Source: Coffea arabica (lineage: Eukaryota; Streptophyta; Magnoliopsida; Gentianales; Rubiaceae). From it: a stretch of DNA of 64,000 bases. This document shows, one piece after another, positions 23,193 through 35,011 of the stretch; position 1 is the first letter of the stretch, and each line of letters begins with the position of its first letter. The stretch spans positions 6,138,001-6,202,000 of the forward strand of contig NC_092329.1 of the NCBI RefSeq assembly GCF_036785885.1, written 5' to 3'. Made by a program: the position numbers and the translations under genes. The notes under the pieces were generated by a model. The model saw only the letters and a program-made list of their open reading frames with translations, did no database searches and was not told the DNA's origin.

Positions 23193-23879
23193 AAAATTTT
23201 TAAGCAAAACCGTCCAGAGAGAGTGACGAATTGGTGCCACACTGCCCACACTGGACTTGACTGTAAAGGCTGTATACTTCTTCGTCACCCCCGCTTCAAA
23301 AAGGAAGCACCAAAAATTATCTACTCGTTAAATTAATTTCTAATTTGCCAAACGACAAATTGTTTTGTTTCTAAAATAACATCATCTTTAGAAAATATCT
23401 TCCAACTAGTGTTCGTGCAGATATTATACAGATTTTGATTTGTTTTTAAGCAGGAGATCTCGAACTTATGACGTCCCATTTACAATTACTCCTATTTTAC
23501 CACCTCACCTTTCTTTCCGTGTATTTTGATCTATTTAATGCTGCTTAAGGCCTGGATTTTTCACTTAGGAAAATGTCACAGGTGATTAATTTTACTTCTT
23601 CTCACCCTTTGATTTATGATGTGCGCATTTTTCCTTTTTTTTTTCACCCTCTTGATCTTTCAATTTCCAGTATTCTCATAAAAACTTTTTAACTACAATC
23701 ACATAATTGAGGCAATAGATATAGTATAATTTCTATAATTCATTGGAGTGAACAAATATAAGAAAATTCATCTGCCTAGTAACAATATGTAGAATCTTCA
23801 TGAAAGAATTCTTATAAAATTTTCTGAAGAGTTAGCAAAAGCAACTTCTTTTGAAACATATGGAAAAAGAGCTTTGGCT

Positions 23880-24022
23880 TCAAGTTGGATTGCATTTTCT
23901 CGGATTTTTTGTAGAAAAATTACTGTAGCGATTTGATGTATGTGAGGAAAAAAGGTAATAGGGAAATGTGATCACGGAAAACGACGCAATTTTTCGGCGA
24001 AAAATGACTGTCCAAACGGGGT
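23880..24022 (+). repeat. MITE family B copy
   Basis: Inverted ends AAGTTGGATTGC and GTCCAAACGGGG. The core words AAAAATTACTGTAGCG, TTTGATGTATGTGAGG and GTGATCACGGAAAACGAC match the 11198-11338 copy almost base for base. Confidence 0.8.
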
Positions 24023-24321
24023 CTGATTTCGGTCATATTATAGCTGCAAGGTTTAAGCCAAAACATCCTAACCTTAGAAAGAAAAAAAAAATCAAGTGCA
24101 TGATCTTAAAATTTCCGGAAAAAAATCAAGTGCATGATTTGAAAATTTCCGGATCTTTTACTTTGAAACTAAACCGAAATCCATAAAAGAAATTCATAGA
24201 TGTATATGGCTGAGAATTGAGAATCAGCTAGGCTTTTTTATTGCAATTCATCAACTAATAAGCAATATTGTAGGGTTTACATGTTTTACCTCTAAAATTA
24301 TTGTCTATCATATTGAATAAT

Positions 24322-24474
24322 GGATTAATTTTTCGTACACTGATAGTGTACACACTGTCATTGTTGAATGAATGACAATTATATAAAATTTAAATTCAAA
24401 ATTCAACATTTGTACATATATTATTGATCCAACGGTGATAGTGTACATACTGTCAGTATACATAAGATTTATTC
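24322..24474 (-). repeat. MITE family A copy, reversed
   Basis: GGATTAATTTTTCGTACACTG at one end and CTGTCAGTATACATAAG at the other. The central ATTTAAATTCAAAATTCAACA run and AATGACAATTATATAAAATTT are the family core in reverse orientation. Confidence 0.78.
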
Positions 24475-25685
24475 TTGAATAATTATTGAAAACTTGGAAA
24501 TATAAAAAAGAAGAGACTGACAATAAGAAAATGTAGGAGCCACTAACTAATATTTAAGATTGAAAAAAGTTATAACTAATGCTCTAGTGCAAATGTTACT
24601 ATGAGAACAATTTTTGGAAAGAGCATTACTTTGGCAATTATTTTTTTCAACTAATGTTACTTTGATAATAAACTCCAAATTGTTTGAAGTATTGGTCAAA
24701 CAATGTATTAATTTGAAATTTTCGAACTAACTACATATAAATGTGCTACTTCCTCGCCAAAAATTATGAAAATACCATTAATTAAACGACACATTCCCGT
24801 TGAACCAATCGCGGACGCCGGGTGCCACTTGTTTGCGTTAATCGGGTTTATATTTTTTACGTCCGGAAAAAAACAAAATTACCAGAGAACTAATATTCGT
24901 CATTGGTTATCGTATAGCAGTACTATTGAATTTGTCCTTGTTATTAAAAAAAATTGCCCTTTTGATGTATTTTTGCTAACGCGGGGAGAGTTTCCACCTA
25001 TCCTAAAATCTACATACGCAAAATCTTGGGCGGTAGCCCTAATTTCGTAGGCTTGCAATTTACATAATGACCTAGAAAAACAGCTACCCAAATTACTTAG
25101 GATTGTATCATGAAATTCGGGATGATATCTTTCCAAAATTTTTGGAATTTGATAATATCAAGGTTTTAATTATCTTAGTTTCCATTGATGAATTTTGTTG
25201 CTATTGCAGATGCCTTCGAGTAAATTTGTAGCCGACAACCGAGAATTATTATTTTTTAAAAAAAATGAAAGACTGACCCTTTTAAGGTTTTAGCTCTTTT
25301 ATGTTTCACAAAACCATAAACAAAAGTCGTCATTCAGAAAAGAAGATTTTAAGAAATGTAAGAGGGCTATTATTTAGAGATTCATTTTCATTCTCACCTG
25401 ATTTTATCGCCTTGGCTGTCTCGCCAGCTTATTCACATTGTTGGCCTTCTGTTGCCAGCGAAGAAGTCATTAAAAGGTTTTTGTTCTGTTTTTTGAACTT
25501 CCTTGAACAGTTAATAAGTCATCAATTTTGGTACAAACGTGTTCGAGGTGATCACGTTGGATATGTATGCACTAAATGCAGTTGATGAATTCACAGAAAT
25601 TCATGCTACTGGATGATTTATTTCAAGAGAATAATACTTTGCCTGGCAAAAAAAAAAAAAAAAAAATTCTAGTATTTGAAAATTT
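24475..25685. other. Intergenic, nothing recognised
   Basis: Two ORFs of 94 codons (24766-25050 and 25301-25585) are open, but neither has a domain, a splice context or a repeat that could be recognised. I treat them as accidental. Confidence 0.35.
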
Positions 25686-25689
25686 TGCT

Positions 25690-26372
25690 TTTGATTTGCA
25701 AAATGCATCAATGTAGGTGGCAAATATAGGTGGCAAACAAACCCATTTAACTAAATTTATCCATTATTTTCTCTTAGTTTGTTAATTTGCTCATTTTTTC
25801 AGTATTATCAATTTATCTAAATTTATCCATTATTTTCTCTTAGTTTGTTAATTTGCTCATTTTTTCAGTATTATCAATTTATGATAAGCCTTAGCCTCTT
25901 TTCCTACTTATTTAAAATGAAATTTTAAATTTACACCAGACAAATATGTTAGGGGTTCAAAATTTTTGGATTAAGTTTTTATGTTAACTTTTATAGTACT
26001 TAGTTCAAATTTTTATATTTTTATTATTCAATTATTAGATAGTATGTAATTTTACGACATAAAATACAGATGGAAAAAAAGTTGATAATTAGGCTTATTC
26101 AGTATTATAAGTAAATATTTAAAATTAATGATGGGTGCAAAGGGTGGTATAAATTAATAACTTAGTTTGCAAAATTGAATTTAAATGAATTTATAAAAAT
26201 TAAAATAAATGATTTATAAATAAGTAACTGAGTTACTCAATTTATTTTTTGATTTGTCCATTTATACTCATCTAATTAAATGGATATAAATAAATTACTC
26301 ATTTATACCCATTACCCATTTTAATCAATCCAAAATCGCCCAAATCGCCCATTTTGACACTTCTAATCAACG
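25690..26372. mobile_element. AT-rich hAT-like element remnant
   Basis: The left end has TAGGTGGCAAA repeated (25715, 25730) followed by ACAAACCCATTTAACT. The right end read inward is GAAGTGTCAAAATGGGCGA then AATGGGTATAAATGAG. GTGNCAAA ... TGGGT ends facing each other are common in plant hAT-type non-autonomous elements. No transposase frame is visible and the target duplication is unclear. Confidence 0.4.
25751..25882. repeat. Perfect 66-bp tandem duplication
   Basis: Units 25751-25816 and 25817-25882 look identical (each starting CTAAATTTATCCATTA), inside the hAT-like unit. Confidence 0.9.
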
Positions 26373-26875
26373 ATTTTGACATCTCTAGTCGCAAGCTTAT
26401 GACTTTTAGCCACATTAAGAGAGAAAGATTAACAACAAATCTTGATTATCTAGCAAAGGCTTTTCGGTGCTTAAATAAACTCTTTTGCTGACATTCTTGA
26501 TCTCCTCGAAAACAACTCCCAAGCCCAAAAATACATACATAGACAAAAAGGAAAAAGGAATCAAAATCAAATATAAGAAAAAAAAAGACCAAAATATTCT
26601 CTGGGAAATTGAAGAAAGAGAAGGGTAAAAAGAATGGAAAAGGAGAAAGAATTCGAAAAACAAGCATCTTAGTACACTTCACATGATATATTTATATACT
26701 TGTATAGCATCCCAAAGAAGACCTTCCATCTCAAAGGTCGACAAAGCTGATTTTGTATGGCAATATTTGCATTTTTATACATGCTATGTTATCTGATACT
26801 ACCTCACAGCACTACATATGTTTAGATTAGTTTGATGATCAGCTTCAAACATTTAGATTGTTTACAGAATGCAAC

Positions 26876-27961
26876 TCAAACATTTGAACCAGATTCAGAG
26901 TGAAACCTCCACACAAACACGTAGTCCTTGGACTCACAAGCCAACCTTGTAGCTTCACAGAAAGCATTCGCCACTTTTTTCTTGCCATCTTTCCCCCACT
27001 CAATCCTCACCCAAGAAGTGAAACCATTTAACGTCTTTGGTAAGCCAGAATTCACAAAATCAAGCACCACCTCCCCACCAATCCTCCTGCATGCACCTCC
27101 TCCGCCACCGCCAGATGGCGTGAAATCAAGCCAAGGACACTCCGGTTGCCCCACCATTTCATTATAGGCCGCATTTGTCAGCCGGACTCTATTCTTCGAG
27201 TCCGAAACGATCGCAGGCAAAACCTCAGATTCCACTTCTTTCTCCACTTCTTCCGCCCTCTTAACAATTTGTTTACCTGCATTTGGAGCCAAAGGATCTT
27301 CAGAGATGCGTCCCACACTAATGCTGGAGGCGACAGGCCTGATGGCCTGAGGTGCAATAACAGCAAATTTGGTGGTGGAGGCACCAGACGCACCCAACTG
27401 GGGCATGAAATCCACCTCTTCAGGGGAATCAGCCGCCTTGTTCAAATCTATCACCCCTTGATTATCACCACCAACAACCCTGGCTGGGAGAGAAAGTGGT
27501 GCGGTGCATGGCAAAAGCGGGAGCGAGACAGCGTTGGATGGGGTGGTCACAGGAGTGTCCAACCCGCATTTGAGGGGGACAAGGTTTGGAATCAGGGGAA
27601 GCTGGGGAAGCCCACATGGGTTATGGATAAAACCTTGTAAAGCTAAGGTTTTGGCAGGGGAAGGTGATGCCTGATAAGAAGGAGAAAGGACCTGAAGACA
27701 AGTCCTCGTTCTTTTCATGAAAGGTGGTGCAAAGGCAGTTCTACCTCTCTTTCTTGTCCTTGTAGGCCTCGCCTGCAAATGAGCCCAAACATTCATCAGG
27801 TAAGGAGACCTCCTGATGCCCTCAGGGAAGGAAGAATTGATATCTGCCCCATTATTGGGGCAGTTGGCTGCTGAGGATTCAGGCTTTGGAGCAATAGGCC
27901 TATACCTGGCCATTATCTCAGCAGTTTTTCCTGTGTTATAAGGGTTCAGGGTTTGCATCAT
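26876..27961 (-). CDS. DUF7950-type plant protein of unknown function
   Basis: Intronless ORF giving 361 residues from the ATG at 27961. The start MMQTLNPYNTGKTAEIM and the C-terminal block NRVRLTNAAYNEMVGQPECP (about 255-275), then a Gly run, RRIGGEVVLDF and FTSWVRIEW, match a plant-specific family whose last 110 residues are annotated as DUF7950. The middle is Pro/Ser-rich and carries GVIDLNKAAD, an LxLxL-like motif resembling an EAR repression signal, and a basic RTRKRGRTAFAPPFMKRTR stretch that could be a nuclear localisation signal. The upstream in-frame codons back to 28159 run through Ser-rich leader sequence and are not included. The function is unknown; a nuclear regulator is an inference. 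Confidence 0.78.
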   Translation of the reverse strand: MMQTLNPYNTGKTAEIMARYRPIAPKPESSAANCPNNGADINSSFPEGIRRSPYLMNVWAHLQARPTRTRKRGRTAFAPPFMKRTRTCLQVLSPSYQASPSPAKTLALQGFIHNPCGLPQLPLIPNLVPLKCGLDTPVTTPSNAVSLPLLPCTAPLSLPARVVGGDNQGVIDLNKAADSPEEVDFMPQLGASGASTTKFAVIAPQAIRPVASSISVGRISEDPLAPNAGKQIVKRAEEVEKEVESEVLPAIVSDSKNRVRLTNAAYNEMVGQPECPWLDFTPSGGGGGGACRRIGGEVVLDFVNSGLPKTLNGFTSWVRIEWGKDGKKKVANAFCEATRLACESKDYVFVWRFHSESGSNV

Positions 27962-28199
27962 CTTGACAAAAATTTTGATGTTGAATCTGACTTTGACCCA
28001 AAATTTCAAGATGAGAAGAGAAGGGAGGAGAGAAGGGGAAGAGGAGGATGATCTGGTGCTGTGCTGCTGCTCTCGGTGAAAGCAGTGAAGTGGGTCTGGG
28101 TGGAAACTTGGACGTGAGTGGAGGAGAGAGGAGCTTGATTTAAGAGTGAAGGTAACCAATGAGAATTGGGCAACATAAAGTATTAGGAGACACTTGGAA

Positions 28200-29720
28200 C
28201 TGTACGGTGGGTACGTGTTTGAGAATACTTAGAGATAGGGACATGTGGGATTTCGAGGAGGTTTAAACTTACATGCATGCTTACACTTAAGAGGCTGCAT
28301 CGGTTACACACTCAAAAACTCCAAGAGAGAAGATGGAGAGGGGAAGGGTGACTGTAGGTATATCGTTCATGTACCATGATAACTATTTTTTTTCTTCTTC
28401 TTGTCCTTTTGTGGTGGATCGATGGTAAATTTTGTTCTACACATTCAGACCTTGCAAGAAGCCATATACGAACTTAGCTAACAAATTCATCGACCAATTA
28501 ATACAGGTTGTGGATGGGATAGGACATTGCTGTTTAGTCCACTTATCCACTAATGGCTCGTTTGTTTCACAAAAGAAATTATGTTGGATTAGCATTCCTG
28601 CGAGAGTGCCTTTCATCGCTTGTTTGGCAATAATACGAGAGGGAGGGAATGTTTGGATATTCCAAAGACTCGACCTAACATTTCGATTACTGAGAAACGA
28701 AACATTATTCGTTAATCAAAGCTGGTGTATATATAGATTATCATCAAGTGAAGAGTCTGTTTCTCTCTATTTTCAAGGAAAAAAAAAAGGACTTGAATTG
28801 TTATTCAATGCTAATGAAAGGTAATTTTTCTAAATTCTTTTAGAAGCTCCTTAATTAGATATTGGATACAAACAATTTAGAAGTCAAGAAAGAGAGAGAA
28901 ATTTATACTTTTGCCCACTAGTTTGTTCAGAATTCTCAAGGTTACAAATAAGTACCGCAAGCCTTAATATGTCAGTATCAGAATCTTGTAGGGGGATGAA
29001 TATTCCAATGTATATTTTGAGAAGATGAATGAACATCCACATTTATCATTTTATTAATTTCATAATAACTTGCACCAAAAAAGAAAAATCAACTAAATGT
29101 GGATAACAGAAACTCTGTAACCCAATTCTTCACAATCTCATAAACCAAACAAGCCTTAAAATCTTGGATGAGCTAATCTCATGTTCCAAATTTTCTTGTG
29201 TTTTTTCACTGCCCTGCTTTTTGGGTCTTGAAGATGGCTACCGGCGTCTATCTGTCACAAGTTCACCAGTTTGTTTACACAACAATAAATATTTGTTTTG
29301 ACACACATAACTGATGTGATGAGATAAAAAGAGGCCGAGAAAAAGAGTTGAGGAGGCTGTTACTAATTGTCCAGCGGTGGCCTTTTGTCTCATCGCACCG
29401 AAGGAAAAGCTCCTTTGTTACCGTAACGCGTGTGCTGTTGGATGCCGTGCATGGTGTACACCTATCGGCCATCAGTGACTTGTTTTGAGCAGGCCTTTCA
29501 AGTTTACAATTTTATCCTTCTCAAATATCTGGCGTTAATGTTACGGCCTGGATCTTATTTACACGCTAATTTTTGGATCTAATGTTTGATTTTCTCTAGT
29601 CCTAATGCAATTTACACTTGAAAGGGGTAATTCTATAATTTTAACACAAATTGGATTGTAAATAGGATTTTGACCTGTAGCGTTCACCTTTTATTATCCC
29701 CCAAAAATTCATTTTTGAAG
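28200..29720. other. Intergenic, nothing firmly recognised
   Basis: A 130-codon ORF at 28432-28824 has no recognisable motif. Around 28550-28720 are GTTTGTTTC / GAAACGAAAC words that could be ends of a small foldback element, but they are too short to call. Confidence 0.35.
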
Positions 29721-29724
29721 GTAA

Positions 29725-30190
29725 ATTATAGGGGTAAAGTACTAATAACCCCCTGTAGTTTCATTTATTGTCATAAAACCCTCATAATGTTTCAAAATAT
29801 CCACTTCACCTTTCTATGGTTTCATGTAAACTGGAAATTTAATGGAATGGTCTATGTAACGTTATTAGTTGAAATACCAATAGTGCTCTTACTTAAATGA
29901 TAAATCAAATCTTGACTTAGCACCTTCTACAAAATCATAAGGGGATTACATAGATAATTGTAAAAATCACAGGAGGTAAAATGGATATTTATGCAAATTA
30001 TAGGGGAATTAAGTGGTAATTATGATTTAATCAGATGCACCTTTAGAGTGCGCGTGGTCTAATTGCTCGTAGCTGATTATGTATTCCGTCCATTTTTCAC
30101 TTACATTATAACGGAATTATGTGGCTATTTTTAAATCTTAGGGGAGTCAGTTTGGTATTATGCAAAACCATAGAAAGGTTATACGTAATA
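29725..30190. repeat. Possible old foldback element
   Basis: The left part (GTAAAGTACTAATAACCCCCTG, then CACTTCACC) and the right part read inversely (ATAATTACCACTTAATTCCCC, then CATTTTACCTCC) are loosely complementary, like the long arms seen in the 736-bp element. Diverged, so low confidence. Confidence 0.3.
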
Positions 30191-30204
30191 TGTACAAAAT
30201 TATA

Positions 30205-30340
30205 TGGATTAATTTTGTGTGCATTGAACAATGTATCATTAGCACCCTAATACGTATATAAGAAAACGAAATTTAAATTTAAATACTATACATTCAAAAG
30301 TACTAATTTATACGCTGTCAATGTATACAAGGTTAATCCA
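30205..30340 (-). repeat. MITE family A copy, strongly diverged
   Basis: Ends GGATTAATTTTGTGTGCA and TACAAGGTTAATCC are inverted. The core AAATTTAAATTTAAATA and the CGCTGTCAATGTATAC end match the family. Confidence 0.6.
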
Positions 30341-30824
30341 AATCATGCTGCCACAGCGCACATAGTTTGTTTCTACAGCAACTTTTGTTTAATTTTTACG
30401 AGATTATCAGTTTTTAAGTCTGAATTGCATGTGGACTTAGAAATTGACATTTTATGCAAACCTCGTTGTAGAAACAAAATTTGGACTGTTGGATGAAGCC
30501 ATTGACGCAGCCATTTCTGTAACTCTTGTAATGGCTTTACCTTGGAAAGGATGATGGAAAATGGGCAGGGCTAATGGTAATGGGGTTGGGATTCTACTGC
30601 ATGCATTCGATTGGAGGAAGATGATTGAACATTGCAAACAAGAGCTACGCGTGGAACGTGACTAAGAGCGCTGATCAAAAGGCCAATCCGAAGTGAGCCT
30701 CGCTTTGATAACCAATGCCAGTTTAGCATTTTAAGAATATTACAGGCAATTTTCTCTTACAATCAAGAAATAGATTCAACGTACCCAGTTATAACGGATT
30801 GGTAAAATTAAATGTGCTATTGAC

Positions 30825-31180
30825 AGTGCTAGAGAAATCAGAAATGTTAACAAGGTCATTGCAGTATTGTAGTAGATCAAACTGAATTACCTTTCTTAAC
30901 ATACATATAAATGCAATTCTTGAATAGTACAATTCGGTTAGTGCCTCAGAGGATGTAAAACAAAGAGAGAATATTGCAGGTTCAACTTCGCATTCTTCTT
31001 GTAATACCCCTAACTAATGTTCTTTTCTTTTTTTTTTTGTTTTGTCAATAAGCGCTTCGCACTTGATCTACCTATCTGGATACATTAAAAAGTCATCCTA
31101 AAATTCTGTTATTTTATTACCATTTTTTAGAGATGGAATTCAATCTGTCTTGACGTTGCTTTCTACCATAAGTTGCCTGC
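30825..31180 (+). repeat. Diverged duplicate of the intron segment at 39335-39690
   Basis: Shared in order with 39335-39690: GTGCTAGAGA, AACAAGGTC, GTGCCTCAG, ATCTACCTATCTGGATAC (ATCTATTTATCTGGATAC there), TGGAATTCA and CATAAGTT. It lacks the neighbouring gene's exons, so it is a partial, gene-less copy. Confidence 0.65.
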
Positions 31181-31507
31181 TAAAAAAAAGGTGGTTTCTA
31201 CCCCCCAAAAAAAAAAAAATTTGGTGAAGCTACTTGATGAGTCAAGAACTAATTCTAGAGGGTGTATTAAACAGCCCAAGAAGGGTATTACAGGGATGAG
31301 TTGGTTGATCAATATATCATTGCGACGGATGTACAATCAGAAAATGTCCACTGGGCCTTATACCTGACGAGTTAGCTGTTGCAAGCATTGCCAAGGGGCC
31401 AATCTTAAACACCAGCAAATGCAGAAAGTGGAAAGGATCAGCATTAAACACCAACAAATGCAGAAAGTGAATTTACTTAAGTTTTATTGCAGTTCCAAAA
31501 ACACCCT

Positions 31508-31642
31508 CCTTTGATTGCTATTTTTAAGAGTTTTGTTAAAAATGTATTGTAATGATTTGATGTATGTAAAATAAAAATGTGATTGAAAAATATGTTCACA
31601 ACAAATATTGCGATTTTTCTGCGAAAACTCGCAATTCAAAGG
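31508..31642 (+). repeat. MITE family B copy, diverged
   Basis: TTTGATTGCTATTTTT at one end and ACTCGCAATTCAAAG at the other. The inside has TTGATGTATGTAAAATAAAAATG and GTTCACAACAAAT, as in the other copies. Confidence 0.65.
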
Positions 31643-32948
31643 CTTTTATTAGAAGCACGCTTGATTTTCAATGGTGGCTCTACTGTAGAGAAACTTCATT
31701 GAAACCCAAAAGTTGGCCAAAACTGGAAGTCTTGAAAACCTTTTTGACAATAAAAAAAAGGGTCTTGAAAACCCAATAGTTAAATTGAACCCAAAAGTCT
31801 TAAGAACCCAAAATTTAGTTGTGAGTTCTCTCAAGCCCAACTCTTGAGTCGCATAGTCGTCGCTGGAATTCGAGTCAACTCGGGTTGGGAGAGAGTGGTG
31901 GACCTTACTAGCAATTGTTTATTTCCAAAGGACTAGGAGGCATAAACCATACTACGCGGGGTGGGAAAAATAGATGGAGATGCCCAGTCCAGTAAAATGA
32001 TTTGTACTGAATCCAAAATGGATCCATTAATGGTACAGATAAACCAAAATTAGAGCAAAATTTAATATAACGAAGGCACCCCTAAGCCAGTGGAGGTTAA
32101 CTATCAAGGATGGCTGCATCCTTGATCAATAAAAGCCAAAGACTCCTAAGTATGTAATCATGTAAAAAATAGCAAGTGTTATTCTCAACAAAAAATCAGA
32201 ATATTAGAGAATTTTGTCCAAATTGCCATTCACGTTTGCTATCTCAAGGCTAGGTTGCATTATGGTTTAGTTACAAGATCCATCAATTTTCCAATGATGC
32301 AGCTACCTAAACTTATAAACATCATCCAGAGTTAGATTTTACTATCTTTTCATGCTCTCAAAATAGTGAAAACATTTATATTAATATAAATTTTGGACTA
32401 TTAGTGTAGAAAGTAGACTCTATCCCAAATCTTCATGATTCATATGAGAACTAAAATATATCGAGAGTAGGAAAAATATGAGAACTCACATATATACTGA
32501 GAGCAGGGAAATCACGAAGGGACGGATACAAATTTCATCTAACAATAAAAAATCAGTAATCACCATGCTGTGGTGCACTTTCTTAGTTTACATAATCCGA
32601 CTAAAGATAAATTCTGAAGCTAAAATAGCAGGAGTAAAATTTTCTATGCCTTTCCTCTTAAAGATAATAATAGCAAAAGAAATTCTAAGATGGGGAATAA
32701 ATCAACGAGTCCTTGTTTCATGGAGTCTTCTACATTGCATACTTGGGAACTTCCTGTGAACAAAGAATGCACAAATACCGATCAGCTTTGGAATGAGTAC
32801 CAATTTTGTCAACTATTTACACACGAGGAGTATGCTCTCACACCCTCCAAAATCACAAAAATAAAGTGCCATTGGTATAGATACAAGGCAAAAAAATGGA
32901 ATTACAATATACAATAGCATGACAACCAATAACGGCCTTTGCAGGGGC
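31643..32948. other. Intergenic, nothing recognised
   Basis: Short ORFs only; no domain or repeat recognised. Confidence 0.35.
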
Positions 32949-33137
32949 TAGCTACTATCTTTGTGATCATTTGTGAAGGAATGAGGCAGGGCAAACCTCT
33001 TCACCATCAATGCCATATACTTTCCCAGGTGCTCCACCAGTGTCAGCTTTGTTTCACTGGATTCCCTTGTGTGGTCTCCTAAGAAAACTCCCATGTGCGT
33101 AGTTCCCTGTCTGAGTTTGGGGATCAGTAATGCAAGC
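32949..33137 (-). other. Exon-like ORF of unknown origin
   Basis: On the minus strand an acceptor (CATGACAG|CTTGCA) is followed by an open frame of about 62 codons (reading ALLIPKLRQGTTHMGVFLGD ... KRFALP) to a TAG at 32949-32951. It lies downstream of the carboxypeptidase-like exon on the same strand. I do not recognise it. Confidence 0.25.
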
Positions 33138-33409
33138 TGTCATGATTTTTAAAAACTGAAATGCCATGCGGTGATGCGGCATGGCATTTTAAGACACACT
33201 GCGGCCAATTCTTTGAACCAAATCAGCTCCACAATTAACATCCATTTACATCTATTTTTATATCTGCTTGACTTCCATTCGCAAATCAATACATTGCAGT
33301 TGAATTAATAGATCAATACAAAGATTGTGTGATGAGCATTTCAAGTTGTGTTTCAAGTAATCCATCACATGCGTCTCAATTGAGAGCTCAGACTGGAGTG
33401 CTGGACCTT

Positions 33410-33620
33410 TCAGAGTTTGCCTTGTAGCCACCTCTGTATCATGTCCAATGCTGCTTTTGGCTGATCCATAGGAACCAAGTGGCCAGCATTGTGTACTCTG
33501 AGAAAGATCAATGGTCCATACTTTTTTTGTAATCCTGCCTCCAAACCGTCTCCTGTAAATGGAACAGTAGGAGCTGCTAAGTAATTATCCTGTCCTGACC
33601 ATTTCATAGCCTCAACCCAT
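33410..33620 (-). pseudogene. Orphan last exon of a serine carboxypeptidase-like (SCPL48/49-type) gene
   Basis: Seventy codons from an acceptor (CTCTTAG|ATGGG) to a stop. The frame reads WVEAMKWSGQ, then APTVPF, EAGLQKKYGPL, FLRVHNAGHLVPMDQPKAAL and ends QRWLQGKL. This is the C-terminus of an S10 carboxypeptidase and contains the catalytic His (AGHxVP). The rest of the enzyme (catalytic Ser and Asp, signal peptide) was not found in the next 3.5 kb upstream. The piece is therefore a fragment or has been joined to other sequence. The frame itself is intact. Confidence 0.7.
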
Positions 33621-33893
33621 CTAAGAGGTAGAGTAAACAACCTCGAATTAAAGAGAGACAAAAGCAAAAGTAAAAAAACTTCTTTAGCATTTGCGCACCA
33701 CTTCTTTAGCCTTCATAAAGCAATGACTAAATCCAACAGGTTCGTTCTCATGAAACCTACTCCCAAGTCTGAATCCTAGCAAACCAAAAGCCCGAACATT
33801 AATATTCAATAAATCATCCAAATAGACTTCACTTATACTTGTGCATAAACCTTAAAATAGAGTTGGGCATTTTAAGAATTCAGGAGGATATAC

Positions 33894-34971
33894 CTCAGAT
33901 CTGTATTCTGCATCTTGTTGTAATTATTCCAGTAGGGCAATGTTAGAGCAGCATCCCTTACAGCTTCTCTTATCTGAATATATGGAAAGGGAAAAAATAT
34001 CAATTATATATTTTTTAATAACTAATGGACGACTTACAATTGAGGATAAAGTGGCACATTAGTCAGATGGACAGTTTAAAAGAAGGAAACGAATATAAGA
34101 CATGCAGACAAAAAGAACCAGTCAAGAATATATAGAGCAATTACTCTTTTTCTCCTTGGATTTTTTCTAGATGGAGAACAATTCTTACTCTGTTACATCT
34201 CGACATAAATTGAGTGTCTTCTCTCTCATATTCCAATTTTCATCTTGTCATCACCCTTTGCTTGCATCTACTCTGGCAAAGGCAATGCAAGATCAGGGAA
34301 ATCAGGTTGTTGTTGTTGAGAAAGATGGGCAGCTATAAATTTGGCAACCATATCAAGAACTTAATCTTGAAAACACCAAGAACAAGTGCTTATAAACAAA
34401 CACAATGGAAAACAAAACAAAACAAAACAAAATAAAAAAGAAAGAACACAATATAAGCAAATAACAGAAATTTCGTTTCAACAAGGGGTCTGAAAGACTT
34501 TTTAGTAACTACTTTAAGTTTAAATAAAACTATTATTGTTTATATCTATATAAACTCATCCAAAATGGATTTGCTATTTCCACTTAAAACTACAAAGTGA
34601 TTGTGTTACACTGTCTGGTATTCTCAAAAATTTCTAGCCCAAAAAAAAATCCATTCTTCCTCTTTTCACCCAAAATGCTAATGGTCATTTTCTGCCAAAA
34701 TCAACAACCAAAACCAAAATGCAAACAGATTTTTTCATTGATATCAGATCAACTGCTAATGTAAACAGGTGCATGACATCTGTTCAAGATATATCTAATG
34801 CTTGACTTGTCCTAAACCAAGTTAACAAAGTAAAGAAACCTCCAAGTCAACAACGAAAAGGAACCTGTCAAAGATGCTTGCATCTGCAAGTGTTGACAAC
34901 CATGTCTAGATGACCAATTAGTCCATTTAAAAACAGAAAAAGGAAAAGTATATCAGGAAACCAATGACAGT

Positions 34972-35011
<40 letters not shown>

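Noticed and set aside
27146-27640. 164-codon forward ORF opposite the DUF7950 gene
   Set aside because: Antisense shadow of a conserved coding region.
28432-28824. 130-codon forward ORF
   Set aside because: No motif, no splice context and no neighbour suggests a gene.
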